A stretch of DNA of 64,000 nucleotides from Ignelater luminosus (taxonomy: Eukaryota; Arthropoda; Insecta; Coleoptera; Elateridae): the NCBI GenBank assembly GCA_011009095.1, contig VTPC01091045.1, positions 1-64,000 of the forward strand, given 5' to 3'. Within the stretch, counting starts at the first letter, position 1. Each line of letters starts with the position of its first letter. Shown here piece after piece: positions 35,637 through 46,964 of the stretch. Under the pieces are notes generated by a model. That model ran no database searches, had not been told where the DNA came from, and saw only the letters and a program-made list of their open reading frames with translations. A program made the position numbers and the translations under genes.

Positions 35637-35642
35637 AAAAAA
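35637..35642 (-). terminator. RNA polymerase III terminator of tRNA-Ala
   Basis: Six T on the minus strand, starting seven bases after the tRNA 3' end, with a second T run eight bases further on. This is where a Pol III terminator is expected. Confidence 0.7.
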
Positions 35643-35648
35643 TACAGT

Positions 35649-35720
35649 TGGAGGAGCTGGGATTTGAACCCAGGACTTTCAGCATGCGAAGCAGACACTC
35701 TACCACTGAGTTACACCCCC
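35649..35720 (-). tRNA. tRNA-Ala (anticodon CGC)
   Basis: 72 bases, no intron. The 5' end GGGGGTG pairs with CTCCTCC at the 3' end, leaving A as discriminator. The G3:U70 pair, the identity element read by alanyl-tRNA synthetase, is present. The D arm ACTC/GAGT pairs fully. The anticodon loop is TTCGCAT with anticodon CGC, reading GCG codons. The T arm is CTGGG-TTCAAAT-CCCAG, with a perfect box B (GGTTCAAATCC). Box A is TAACTCAGTGG, one base off the usual TAGCTCAGTGG. Odd points: U-U mismatches at 6:67 in the acceptor stem and at 29:41 in the anticodon stem. A T6 terminator follows. It is either a functional but unusual isodecoder or a young tRNA pseudogene. Confidence 0.85.
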
Positions 35721-35729
35721 ACGTACTAA

Positions 35730-38700
35730 ACTCCCTTCTTTTGGCTCTACATAAAGAACAACACAAGAAATTAATTAAATATTTATTGTGTAAATTGTAG
35801 CAGATTTAAAAATAACTTTTTATAGTTTATATTACAAAAACATAAAGATCGCCAGAGTTTACAGAAAGTGCGTATAAGTGTACGTGCTAGTATAGATAAT
35901 CCGCATATTAACCTGTATAATTGGTTGCGTTGTTAGAGCATAATTAGTATTATCGTATGTATTGTTAATAATTTTGGTGTTTTCAAATACACCAACAATA
36001 TTTTTAATATCATTCTGTCAAACAAACATAATTATTTCTATTACTGTACATTTTAATTTTATTAAATTAAGATTTTTCTAGAACTAACCTTCTGAAAACA
36101 ACTTTGTCTTTTCATTAAATACACGCTCAAGAAGAGAAAATAAAAATATAATAATAATAATAAAAGAGTTTCTTTTATTGTAAAAAAATATAACAAAACG
36201 TTGTGTAGTTTCGCCTCGACGAGAACGTTGGTGGAAGACTAATTTAGACTATTCACAATAATTGAAACCAATATTTAAAAGTAAACGGTCGCGTTTCGTT
36301 TCACGAAGAAACAAATAAACGTCAGGTTTTCAGAGGGGAGTAGCACAGTACTCCCCTTACTTCAATTTGCTCTTATGTTAGAGAAGCGCCAAGAGGAAAG
36401 GAAGTTTTGGATCAAAATATAAAGTAGAAGGCAGGAACGTCTGAACGAAGTGAACATTCTTGAATTGCGGAGGTGGAAGTGAAAGGTAAAATCTGATTTT
36501 ACTTTCTTATCATACAGCTAGCTCTTGATTCTAAAAATTTGATGGATACACATGAAAAACAAAAGTATACTTTATGTGTTCGAAAAGGAAATGAACAGTG
36601 AAGTTTTTCAAGGGTTTTAAGGTTTATGTTAGTGGTTGTCTTTGTCTTCTTTTAAACGCGGGTATAAAAATGATCCTCTTTTAAATTAACTCAACAAATC
36701 AATATCTTCTAAATTACTGCACACTTTCAAGAAAATCTAAAGCATTTGCTCAAATATGTTTATTTATTATAAAGACAACTGAAAAATCAATTTTCAGGAA
36801 AACGAAAATTTTAAATTAAATCTCTCTCGTGCTTTTCATATTTTATTGTTACAAGAATCAACCTTTTAAATTCTTACATATTTGTCGGCGTAAGCATATA
36901 TGTAAATTAATGGCTAGATTTAAATTAAAAAAGGTTTTCATTATTTTGGTTTTACCCCTTTACATATGTCCCAAATCGATATAGACTATGCAACCGTCAT
37001 ATCAACTACTGGCAGTTCTCTTGGCAGTGGTACAATCTCATTAAATCATTCATGCGTGTCACTAATTAAACAATAAGGCATTTTGTTATTAGGTATTACG
37101 ATACATACGTAGGTTGTTAATTATTTTTATAGAATGTATTTATGTATAATGACCACCAGAAACAATGTCATCACAGTTATATATAAGAAAAAACAGCGGC
37201 CATAGTTTGGAATTCTTACCATCATGTCATTTTGTTGAATCTGAATAGTTACTATGGGACCCATGAAATACTGGCGTAGTTACTCCGCTCAACAAACACC
37301 TAGATCGTAACAGACAATATACAAACCGTCACTCTCAAAATTGTATTGTAGCGAAGCAATCTGTAATAATTTTATGGTCATGATACTTTCAAATCTTCTC
37401 TTTGTTAGTCTTTTGTAGGGTTTTATAGATCTGCACATCAACTAATACATCACGATAATTGGTTCTCTTATTACGTTCTAGTTTCGTTACCTAACTCAGG
37501 TTTGGATCTTGTTTATGTATCCTCCGACCCTTCTGTGCGCCAACAGTACAAAATGATGGGGACAGCAGTTTCACTGAAAACCTATCTAACTCAGGGTAAC
37601 CCAGAAAACCTCGCTTCCACAGCTTCGATTTTGTCTATCGCGTTTTCCTAGTATCCTCTGCATGGTAGAAGATGCTTGTGATGTTGGTCTCTCAGAAGCC
37701 AAATAACCACCATGGTGTAAATAAGAAAGACCGAAGATGGAATGCTATAATTACCGTTTGTGAAGGAAATGTGAAAGTGACCTCCATGAATATCTCCAGT
37801 TGCCTACCGATTAAGTCCATGGCGACAGTTCTTCGATACGTTGTTTATAACTAGTGCATAGTAAATTAAGTAAATGGAGTAAATGAGTAGGATGACAAGA
37901 AGTTGTTGTTGCATGGGCAGGCTGTCCTAAATCCACTTCCACAGTGATAGTTTCCGAAGATCCATTTTCGATGCCCAAATTTCCATTTCGTTAAGACATT
38001 TATAGAAAGAAGCAACCCATTTCGAATTTGGGTCTCCCTTCCAGTATATGATGGTGCTTTTCTTGTAAGTAAGGCTAAGTCCAAACACTTCTGAGCGTTG
38101 AATAATAATAAACGTTGAAATAACTAAGACTTTTTTTAAAGATATTGCAACGTTACTACTGTATTCAAAAAACAAAGAAAACTTTTGCATTTTCAAAATA
38201 AATTAAAGCGACCTTATTTAAATTCCATGGTAACTAAGAAACAACTTAATATGAATGTTACAAATTTTAATCACACTATCAAGTATTTTTACCTACTTAT
38301 TTTGATCCATTTCCAACTACACAAGATTGCCAAGTTTAAAATGCTTTTACAGTCGATATCTTGGAAACCACACAGTTAACAGCAAATTGCTGTTGGGATT
38401 TTTTGTTTATTTCGAGACACAGAATAACGTACTATAAATATCATCCGCTATTTAAGGTACAGGGTACACCTTGTATAATAAACAATTTAAAATTATATTT
38501 AACATAGTAGACCAGTTACCAAGCCAGATAAATTTACAAAATTCAGAAATAATTTTGACTAAATATTCCTCTTTTATAATAGTTGTTTATATATTATAAA
38601 GCCCTGAAGTTCTCCCCTTGCAACGAGATCGGCGTCCTCCCCTCCTGTGTGGGAAAAGAAACAGTAATCAACTTTTAGTTAATTTCCCGGCTTGTTATTA

Positions 38701-39370
38701 AATTTACCACAAAAAATGCTACATACGAAATTAAAGCCAGTTAGATTTTCTACAGAACAGGCTCAATATGCATTTTTCGTCAGAGAAATGACTGTTTAAA
38801 GTTGAGTTAATTCTCGCGACCTCTAAATTTTTCGAGTACCTAACATTGAAATTGCGGGTTCTTTGTAACTTTTTTTTTATTTTGTTTCTAGAAGAACGTT
38901 GAATATTTATAGATGAGTAGTTACGGCGTCGGATAATCGCTTAGGCTATTAGTTAAAAAGCAAAGGTTAGTTCCAATCTGTTTTTCTATGTTTAGGTAAA
39001 TAAGATTTGTCGTCAGCAAAAGGACAAGAGACTCACTTTACTGAACTGATTAATAATGTTTCAATACTACGTTAATCGGTTTAAAGTGTAAAAATCCAGT
39101 AAAATGTGCACCAAAAAATACCACAATAGACTGCTCCGAACTTAGATCTATTTTTGATGACGCATGATGACGTACTGGATCTTTACATTTTGACACCGCT
39201 CTAGTTAAGAATACTACCACATTTCCCAATAATGGGAAAAATGAAAAGAACTATACACAGTAGACAGAGATTATTAAAATTACTAAGAACCCACTTCTCA
39301 AATATCAAAGTATCGTCTACATCTTTTGTTATCTCTGATGCTGACCAGAATCATAAATTGAGTAAATCTT
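35730..39370. other. no gene recognised
   Basis: AT-rich, with an AAT microsatellite near 36150. 37480-38100 is GC-richer, with minus-strand frames (37866-38084, 37927-38196) that look like decayed coding sequence, but I cannot place them in a family. Confidence 0.4.
36334..36357. repeat. hairpin, 9-base stem
   Basis: aggggagta-gcacag-tactcccct, a GC-rich stem in AT-rich DNA, about 600 bases upstream (in tRNA direction) of the tRNA gene. Role unknown. Confidence 0.6.
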
Positions 39371-39375
39371 TAAGT

Positions 39376-39516
39376 GTTTCTCAAATCAACTGACTATTTA
39401 GGGCCATTAAGATTTTTAAACTAATCGAGCTTTTCATATGTACTAAGTTTCTCAAATAAACTGACCACTTACAACTAATCAATTCTTTTTGATCGATCGG
39501 TTTTTCATATTAATTG
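39376..39516 (+). repeat. tandem duplication, two units of about 70 bases
   Basis: gtttctcaaatcaactgac at 39376 and gtttctcaaataaactgac at 39447 start the units. They end in cttttcatatg and gtttttcatat at the same 70-71 base offset. The middles are more diverged. Confidence 0.65.
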
Positions 39517-40599
39517 ACTGATGAAGTTGATCACGCTTTTTATGCGATAATATTTCAGAAAGGCAAGACTAGATAGCAGCTTCAAAGTGTTTTGTTATTT
39601 TAAAGATGCTTGGATAGGACTAATTTTAATATTAAATACTAATTTGCCTTTTCAAGATGATATATATTCAAATGATCTTGTGATGTCACTTAAAATACAC
39701 AAAACTATAAGTAAGTATCAAGAGCATTAAATTTAATAATCATATCATACATGCACATAATAGAAAAATCAGAATTCGCGTGAAGTCAAACCTACATACT
39801 TGGCTCACCACTGAATCTTACCCAAAGCGAAAGTTCATATTTCTATATGTATTGTTATTGGATTGTATAATGAGAAACATATTTGTAAACTTCAATAGTA
39901 AAGAGTATATTTAGAGGAAACATTTGCAATTATAAATATGTTATTTTTCATAATATTTGCAAAAATAAGCAGCCTTATGGCAATAAGGAAAGTAATAGGT
40001 GATGTATAGTACCTACACATCATTTTATAGTGCATGCTCTTCCAGCAGTTGCAAAAAAGAATTTGTCTATAGTGTATTATAAAGAATTAAGTAACAGCCA
40101 TTTTGTAAGCTTTTTTTTAAATAGGTTAGTCTTTCTGTTTCTTTCATCCGTGCTGGTAATAAATTATAAACTTTTATTCCCAGTATACTAGAGAACCTCT
40201 TTGTGTTGTTAACTTGCGAAATTTAGGTAATCTAAGCTCTAAGTTTTTTCGCTTTCTATATGAATGTAATATATCAGGAGCGCATATCAGATTGTTTTTA
40301 TGAATAGGGATATTTTGTCAAAGTAAATATTTTTAAAAATAATTAATAATGGAAGACATTTTGTCTATTTCAAAACCAAAGGAATGTAAAAATTGTATGA
40401 CGTACCCTTAGATAGATTTTGAGAACAATTCCCTGCTTGATTGATGTTTGGTTAAGTTAATTTTTAACTTAAATATGATATTTATATCTTTCGCGTTACT
40501 TCAGATTTTCATATGGAAATTAAAGTTTACTTCCACCTTCTCTTGAATTTGAATTTATCCTTAGAAATCATTTATTTGGATACAGAAATGTTTGTTACA

Positions 40600-40990
40600 T
40601 GCGTGATATATCATTTTACAGGGTATAAAACTTTCAATCTTGTACGTCAAAGAAAATTAAAATCAGCTCAGCCGTTGATGAACTAGAGACAGAAACGTAT
40701 TGATTGAATGAAATACATTTTTGGTTCTAATTCACGAATGGCTGGGCCGATTTTAATTTTATTTAATGTAAAAGATTAAGAATTTTATACCCTTTAAAAT
40801 GATGTATTACACATGGGGCAGTACCATTTAAAATGAGAGTGGGTGGCTGGGGGGAGGGTGAAAGTTTCCCAACTGACTAGAGTAAGTTATTAAATGGCCC
40901 CCTTTAAAACAAACTCGAAGCGTTTCAGCGATTTTTGATAATTTTACTAACTAAAGAATTCTCCAAGGTGTGAAGTTTTAAGATGATCGC
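40600..40990. repeat. foldback (palindromic) repeat, copy 1
   Basis: Left arm 40600-40700 and right arm 40705-40815 are imperfect reverse complements of about 100 bases. The left reads gggtataaaactttcaatct, aaaattaaaatcagctcagc, cgttgatgaactagagacag. The right reads the inverse: ttctaattcacgaatggctg, ggccgattttaatttt, agattaagaattttatac. The centre is near 40703. The right arm continues with a G-rich stretch (gggtggctggggggagggtg) and 'aaagtttccc', also seen at 46548-46580. It ends in 'gccctgtata' at 40988. No coding sequence. Confidence 0.75.
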
Positions 40991-40999
40991 CCTGTATAT

Positions 41000-43060
41000 A
41001 TTTTTCATTTGAAACTTTTTATATCCATATTGGTGTACGCCCGGTATATTGTCGGTATTTAACTTTATTCGTTAGTATTGTTAGAATGATTCTTTCAATT
41101 TTTTTTGGAAAAAACTAAAAACTTATGGTTATTTTTTTATATTTTTGAAGTGCTTATCTTGGAATACAGACACTGTGTTTGAACCGCTAGCTTTTGCCCT
41201 GGGGGCAACATTTCTGTAGATTTCATAATTGCCTTTTCATATTAACTGACGATAGATTAGGAATTATTGCCTTTATGGATCTTCTATTCAAATAAAATTT
41301 AATTATAATTTTATTTCTAAACAATTTTTCAATGTAAAAGTCAACTTTAAAATTTCTTCTATCCGCTGATATTGTTGAAAGATCATAGGTATAGTTATCT
41401 TCGAGAACATAAAAATTTTACTGAAATTTTTGGTTATATTATTAAATTTAATTCTCAGGAGTTTTGCAGTAACAAGATTCCTAAGCGTAGTATATATCCA
41501 ATCTTGACAGTCAGAGGAATGTTTCTTCTAACTTAGACTATGATCTATCTTCTCAAATTAGTGTTTTCACATCTATTTTAAATGTTTTTAAATCTTATGA
41601 GGACTTGAATAAATTTGAAATTGTACCTTCAAGTACTAATATCTATCACCATTTTAAGTTCTTTTGGCTGCAAAGGAAGATAGCTGATTTCTAATTCCTT
41701 CTTTCCAGCGCTTGGAACACAATTTTACCGTGGGTCAATAAGATTTTGGAGATAAGAGTTAAGAGTAGCTATTCGTCAAATTCTTAGCCGCAGCTAACAT
41801 TTTCTGGCGGAAATGTCTTTCCTGCTAGCCAAGTTTCCCGGACTATTTTGTTTTGAGTATATGGCAAAAATATTTCTAAAGAATTCAAGTTAAAATCTGA
41901 GCGGAATAGGACGTAGAAACTTTTACTATTTTTCCTACCAGGGATAGGAGTGAACAATCCTTAGTGACTCCAGTCTCAGCTTCTGTAAAACTCGATTTCA
42001 ACTAGTGTGGTGACTATGTAGCGGTTCGTTACTTTTCATGACAGTAATATTTAAATTTTTTAAAATTCCGCCAAGAATTTACTAATTTGAGTTAGTATGG
42101 AGATAATAAATAATAATGTAAGTTTGTATTTTAGATTTTGTTAAACTAACTTTTGTAAATTATCATTAAATCTAATACTTGGTTTGCTCGTTTGTTAAAT
42201 TAAATTAGGAATTTTTTTTATTTAAAAGATCTTTTGTAAATAAATAGAACCTTTCAGATTCTCAATATTCTTCCTTGCGCTTCAATCTTGAACTATGTTT
42301 GTATTTTAGCATTTTTTTGGATGTCCTTTGTTCTCCAGTATAAAATTCCTATTTTTGTTTGACAATTTTTTAGAATTCCTAATTCAAATTAAAAAAGTAA
42401 AATAAAGATCGAAATCATCGATTATCTTTTTAAATCAACGTTTATAGGTTCAGTCACTTTTGTGTTTTGAATTTAGCGCGTACCTGGATTACGTTTTTCT
42501 GGTACTGGTCATTGACCTCGCGAACAGGGCGTATTATAGTGGCGTCGATCCTTGAAGCAACAGAGTGTGTTGAATTAGTGCTTGGTTATGGTTGGAAATT
42601 ATTCCGATTACTATGGCAGTTCCACGTGGTGCCACCCTAGAAACATCTGAGTGCTGAATTGGTGATTTTGTTTGTTGAAGATTTAATCTCCTATGTGTGA
42701 GTATCTCGGAAATCCTCTTTTGTGTTAAATTCTATTAAATTATATGCTTTGCTGATTTCGATATTAGTGGCCTTATATTGTTTTTTAAAAATCTGGAAAA
42801 GAAGTATAACCGACGTAAAATACCAAACCTGCTTGGGTTTAGCATCGTGAAACTTAAGAAATCAACAAAAAACTTTATAACTTGTCTGAACTGGAATTCG
42901 AAGAGGCAATATGGTATAATCAGGCTGAAAAATATTCCACGGATGTGGTCACTGTTCCCGGTGATTTGTAAACATAGTTGATGAGTTAATACAAAAGTTT
43001 ATGATTGTACGTACATCGCCATTTAAATAACCTGGACTGTGGCTAGGAATATACAGTAGT
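41000..43060. other. no gene recognised
   Basis: T-rich on the plus strand. 42480-42700 is GC-richer and contains 'attatagtggcgtcgatcc' at 42532, which looks like an LTR end followed by a primer-binding-site-like TGGCG. No supporting gag or pol frame was found. Confidence 0.35.
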
Positions 43061-43068
43061 TGTTAAAA

Positions 43069-43225
43069 CTGTTTTCGCCTCCTTTAAACTTTTAAAATTT
43101 CTTTTTACAAACATAATTATAGTTTGCAACATAAAGATAATATTGGTTCGTCACCTACTGTTTTTGTTTCTTTTAAACTTTGGAAATTTCTTTTTATAAT
43201 TATAAACATTGTTTGAAACTTTATT
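43069..43225 (+). repeat. tandem duplication, period about 89 bases
   Basis: ctgttttcgcctcctttaaa with aatttctttttacaaacata in the first unit, and ctgtttttgtttcttttaaa with aatttctttttataattata in the second. Confidence 0.6.
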
Positions 43226-43599
43226 ATACGCATGTCATTAAAAATTATAGTTAGTCGTAGACAAAAAAATAAAGTTTGGATGACATCATCTCCGTCTTGA
43301 GTTTTAAGAAAGAATAAAATTTAAAGCTTGATGTATTTGTTTATAAACTTTTCTCTTGCTTTATTTTGTGTTTTATCAATCGATAATAAGCTTGTCTCAG
43401 GCTTGTGTTTCTCACGAGTTTAAGAAAATACTGGAGCTCAACTTTTTTTGTATATTTGTTATTCCCTTTATTCATTATATAGAATCATAGGACAAGTTTG
43501 TTATTTATTTTTTTATTTGTACATCCCAATCTAATCTTAAATTTGTCTGAAAACTACGACCAAAGTGAGTTGAGTATTTCAAAGCCGAGTGATTCCTAG

Positions 43600-45000
43600 G
43601 ATGAGTATCAACTTAGTGTTGTTCAAATAAGTACTTTTAAACCATGTTCCAACTAGCGGATGTTTGGTTTACTTTGAAAATTGCTCGACTAGGTTATTTC
43701 ACCTTTCCTGAGAATCCTTGCGTTTTTGTAGGATATTACCTGTTATCTTTGGTACAGAACAGTTAAGCCTCTTAAGAGGGTAAGTTACTTTTCTCGTTAA
43801 CTGGTTCTGTTTAAGTCATTTCTGGGTAGTTTTTTTGGTCTTGCCCGACAAAGAAAATTCTGGAAAAATAATTTGGGGATAACATATAGCAGGTCCAATG
43901 ATCAGTCTGGCGTTTTATTCTACATTGCTACCCGCTACTTGACTATCGACATATTTATTCACTTTTATACTGCATCTGAATCAGATCTATAGTACCTGTC
44001 GACGTCATCTCCAATAGTTCTTAAATGATTAAATGTGTTTAGTATTGCAAGCGTAATATAAAATTTAATTTATCTACTTATATTTTCTGAAAACTTGTAT
44101 ATCAATAATGAATATTCAGGGACAATTTTTAAAGGTTTAGTTTTGATTTTAGATCTCTTGGATACTATTAAATTTTTCTTGTTTGTTTAATGTCTTTTTA
44201 AACTCTACTTTTTTTTACTAAACTTAATGTTTTCTCTATCATATCATATAAGAATGATAACAAAACAATTTTGATTTTAATTAATCATATGCGTCTGTGT
44301 TTCATAACAACGAATAAATCTTTTTATTTATGAAATTCATAATGTTTAAACCTATTTTTTTGTGTAGGTGTTTTACTACGTACCATATACTTAAATATGC
44401 TTCTCTCTTAGTGTCTATGATTTTTTAAAAATTAATATAACTAAATTTTTTATATATTTTGAATCCGATACTCTGGTGGTTTCAATTAAAGTTGATTCTT
44501 ATTCTTTATTTTTTTTTATTTTGAGTTTGTCTGAAATATTTAATTAAAGCCTTACGTTGTTCTTTAATAAATCTGATTCCAGTTTGAGGTAGGTAGCAAT
44601 TCACGAAACTTTTTCTGAGATTTTGCATGATTAGAATTTCTTATATTTTGAGTTGAGTTAGAAGTAGAATTAAAATAATGATTGATCTATAAAATTTGTA
44701 TCCTCAGTTGACCATCAACGAGAAAGATAGACAATCCAGTATGTCGAATTGTTTTAGTATAAAGTGACAGATATCAGAAATGTTTGTGTAGCAGGTTAAG
44801 TTTGCTATCACTTTCAAAACTTAAAAGGTTTTGCTTTTTGATAATATGGTTTTCACTTTAAAACAGAAAAGTTTTTGGATTCAAAAGCTAAATACTTTAA
44901 GAAGAATAAATTAATGATAACTAGGTGTATTTTTCTTAGTAGTGGAGATTAATCACCGTAGTTCACACGAACTCTTATTCATTTTGGTTACTGAGAAAGT
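43600..45000 (+). repeat. possible LTR relative of the solo LTR at 52.5 kb
   Basis: 43705-43800 has the same order of landmarks as 52707-52790: 'ttcacct', 'tgagaat'/'taagaat', 'ttgcg', then a short palindrome (cctcttaagagg) directly followed by gtaagtta. A long T-rich tract follows in both. Neither end of an LTR could be defined here, so this is only a suggestion. Confidence 0.3.
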
Positions 45001-45059
45001 ACGGGCGCGTTCAAAGACACTCATCGGACTCAACGGTTAATTCTCAGCAGTAATTAAGC

Positions 45060-46140
45060 TGGCAGTGCTGAGCAGCAAAGCAAAACAAAGCTAAAATCAT
45101 AATTATTTCTGCTGCTGGGAAGCAACAGCAGAGGCCACTGTAGGTTTATGCCTCTTCGGTCTTGATGGAATTTGATGGTTTGGTTAGCGAACGCTGATTA
45201 GTTGCAAACCTGTTTGGTCGGTGAAAGGAGAAGTGTAAAGGAACTGCAGGTGCGCCCCGGCACGAACTAGCCGCGAATTTCCCTTCAGCTCCACCGATGG
45301 TGTAAGGGCAACCACGAGGAGCGCGTCACTCATACTATAAGTGCACCGCAACCCACCACGTGCGGGAATACCCGTCTACCAGGTCTCCGTCATGACGTTG
45401 GCCTCCGGAGTCTTGGTGATACCTGAAACAAAAAGCAGAGTTGCTGCGGGAAGGGGGAGTTGTGAAGGGTTACGGATATTTGGGGTTTTGTGGATGTCCC
45501 AAGCATCGGGGGTTGCATTGGGTTACCTGGCTGCCAGTCATCTGAGAGCTCTGGGACTTGGGCGAGAAGAACGGCTGCACCCCCCACCAGTTGAACTTCT
45601 TTCTGGGTTTTCTGGGGATGTGACCAAGTGGAGTTTTCAGGGTGACGAGAACGGCGGTTCGGTTCTGCTCAATAGCCCTCTTCACGAAGCCGCCCCGCAG
45701 AAGGTCAAGTCTGGCGTTTATCGCAGTTATTCCGGCTAGCTCGCAGACCTCCTTGGAGGGGTGGAAGCAATCCAGTCAAAGTAACCTCCGGCACACGGCC
45801 CTCTCCTTACTGCGAAGCGATTCCACAAGTCTGGGCACGGCAGCTCCGATGAAACGATAATCCAGGACAAGGCGTACGAATGTTTTATAAGTGTGGATTA
45901 GGCTGTGCGGGTGACAGGAGGGAGCTGCGTTGCTGGACGATGTCGCAGCATCGCTTGGTTTCTTCGGACCAAGAAAGGGTTCTCGAAAACGCGATGCCCA
46001 GGTATATGGCGGTGCGAGACAGCCGAAGATGGCTGCTCCAGAGTTGAAGGTGTACGTTGTTGTCCGTATGATCCGCACGAACTGGCAATTTCAGCCATTT
46101 ATGCAGCGGAAACGTCATTTATTCTGCATTGTCAGTAACT
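45060..46140 (-). pseudogene. Jockey-like LINE, reverse-transcriptase C-terminal part and 3' region
   Basis: GC-rich for the window, minus strand. From the 5' side: SSHLRLSRTAIYLGIAFSRT, then LSWSEETKRCCD (the 'KYLGI-x-L-D-x-x-L-x-W' block after the catalytic core), LIHTYKTFVRLVLDYRFIGA, LRSKERAVCRRLLWLD, EVCELAGI, ARLDLL, FVKRAIEQNRTAVLVTLKTP and LGHIPRKPRKKFNWWGV. This order is that of the Jockey-type thumb and C-terminal domain. Frames shift near 45880-45905 and 45690-45780. The catalytic YADD block is absent, so this is a 5'-truncated or eroded copy. 45060-45390 would be its tail and 3' untranslated region. Confidence 0.82.
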
Positions 46141-46392
46141 AAACCGTTGTAGTCTGCTAAGTGTCCCTGAATGCGCCTTATAATTTCAATGCAAACTTAC
46201 GCAGTTCTGATCATGGTCAACCGAGCAAACAAATTTTATAGATCACCTGCTAGTTTTTAATAGTTGCCGCATATGAGTATACATCCACTTGTAATTTAGA
46301 AATCTCTGAAAGTAGTTGATACAACTTATCAAAAAATACTTTTAAATTGTTATCTGGCGTAGGATAATCACAATTACTGTTTATTAAATTAA

Positions 46393-46955
46393 TACAGAAA
46401 TGTATTTGATTCAATAAATACATTTCTGTCTCTAGTTCACGAACGGTTCGGCCGATTTTAATTTTCTTTGATGTAAAAGATTGAGAATTGTATACCCTTC
46501 AAAATGATATATTGCAGATGGGGTAGTTCTATTTAAAATTTTGGAGTGGAAGTGGTTGGGAAGAGGGTGAAAGTTTCCCAAAATTCTAAATGGCGCAACC
46601 CATGTGTGATATATCGTTTTAAAGAGTATAAGATTCTCAATCTTCTACATTAAAAAAAAATTAAAATCAGCCGAGCCGTTTGTGAACTAGCGACAGAAAT
46701 GTATTGATTGAATTAAATACATTTTTGTCTCTAGTTCACTAAAGAGTATAAGATTCTCAATCTTTTACATCAATGAAAATTGAAATTGGCCCAGCCGTTC
46801 GTGAACTAGAGACAGAAATGTATTTAATTCAATCAATAAATTTCTGTCTCTAGTTCACGAACGGCTGGGCCGATTTTAATTTTCTTTGATGTAAAAGATT
46901 GAGAATTCTATACCCTTTGAAATGGTATATCACACATGGGGTAGTGCCATTTAAG
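46393..46955. repeat. foldback repeat cluster, copies 2 to 4
   Basis: Head-on units of the same family as 40600-40990. Forward unit 46393-46597 starts in a short palindrome (acagaaatgtatttgattca / aatacatttctgt). The reverse unit is 46598-46705. A forward unit begins at 46712 but breaks off at 46740 after 'ctctagttcac'. A second reverse unit is 46741-46825, and forward unit 46826-46955 completes a nearly perfect palindrome with it (centre near 46830). Landmarks are 'ctctagttcacgaacgg', 'ctgggccgattttaattttc', 'gatgtaaaagattgagaatt' and 'atatcacacatggggtagt'. The jump at 46740 is inside the short arm sequence, as expected for a recombination or template-switch joint. Non-coding. Confidence 0.82.
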
Positions 46956-46964
46956 ATTTTTATT

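Noticed and set aside
37866-38196. Two overlapping minus-strand frames with a slightly protein-like look
   Set aside because: I could not place them in any transposon or host family; too short to call.
45341-46142. Plus-strand frames in the GC-rich block
   Set aside because: The minus-strand reading carries the Jockey-like motifs in order; the plus frames have none.
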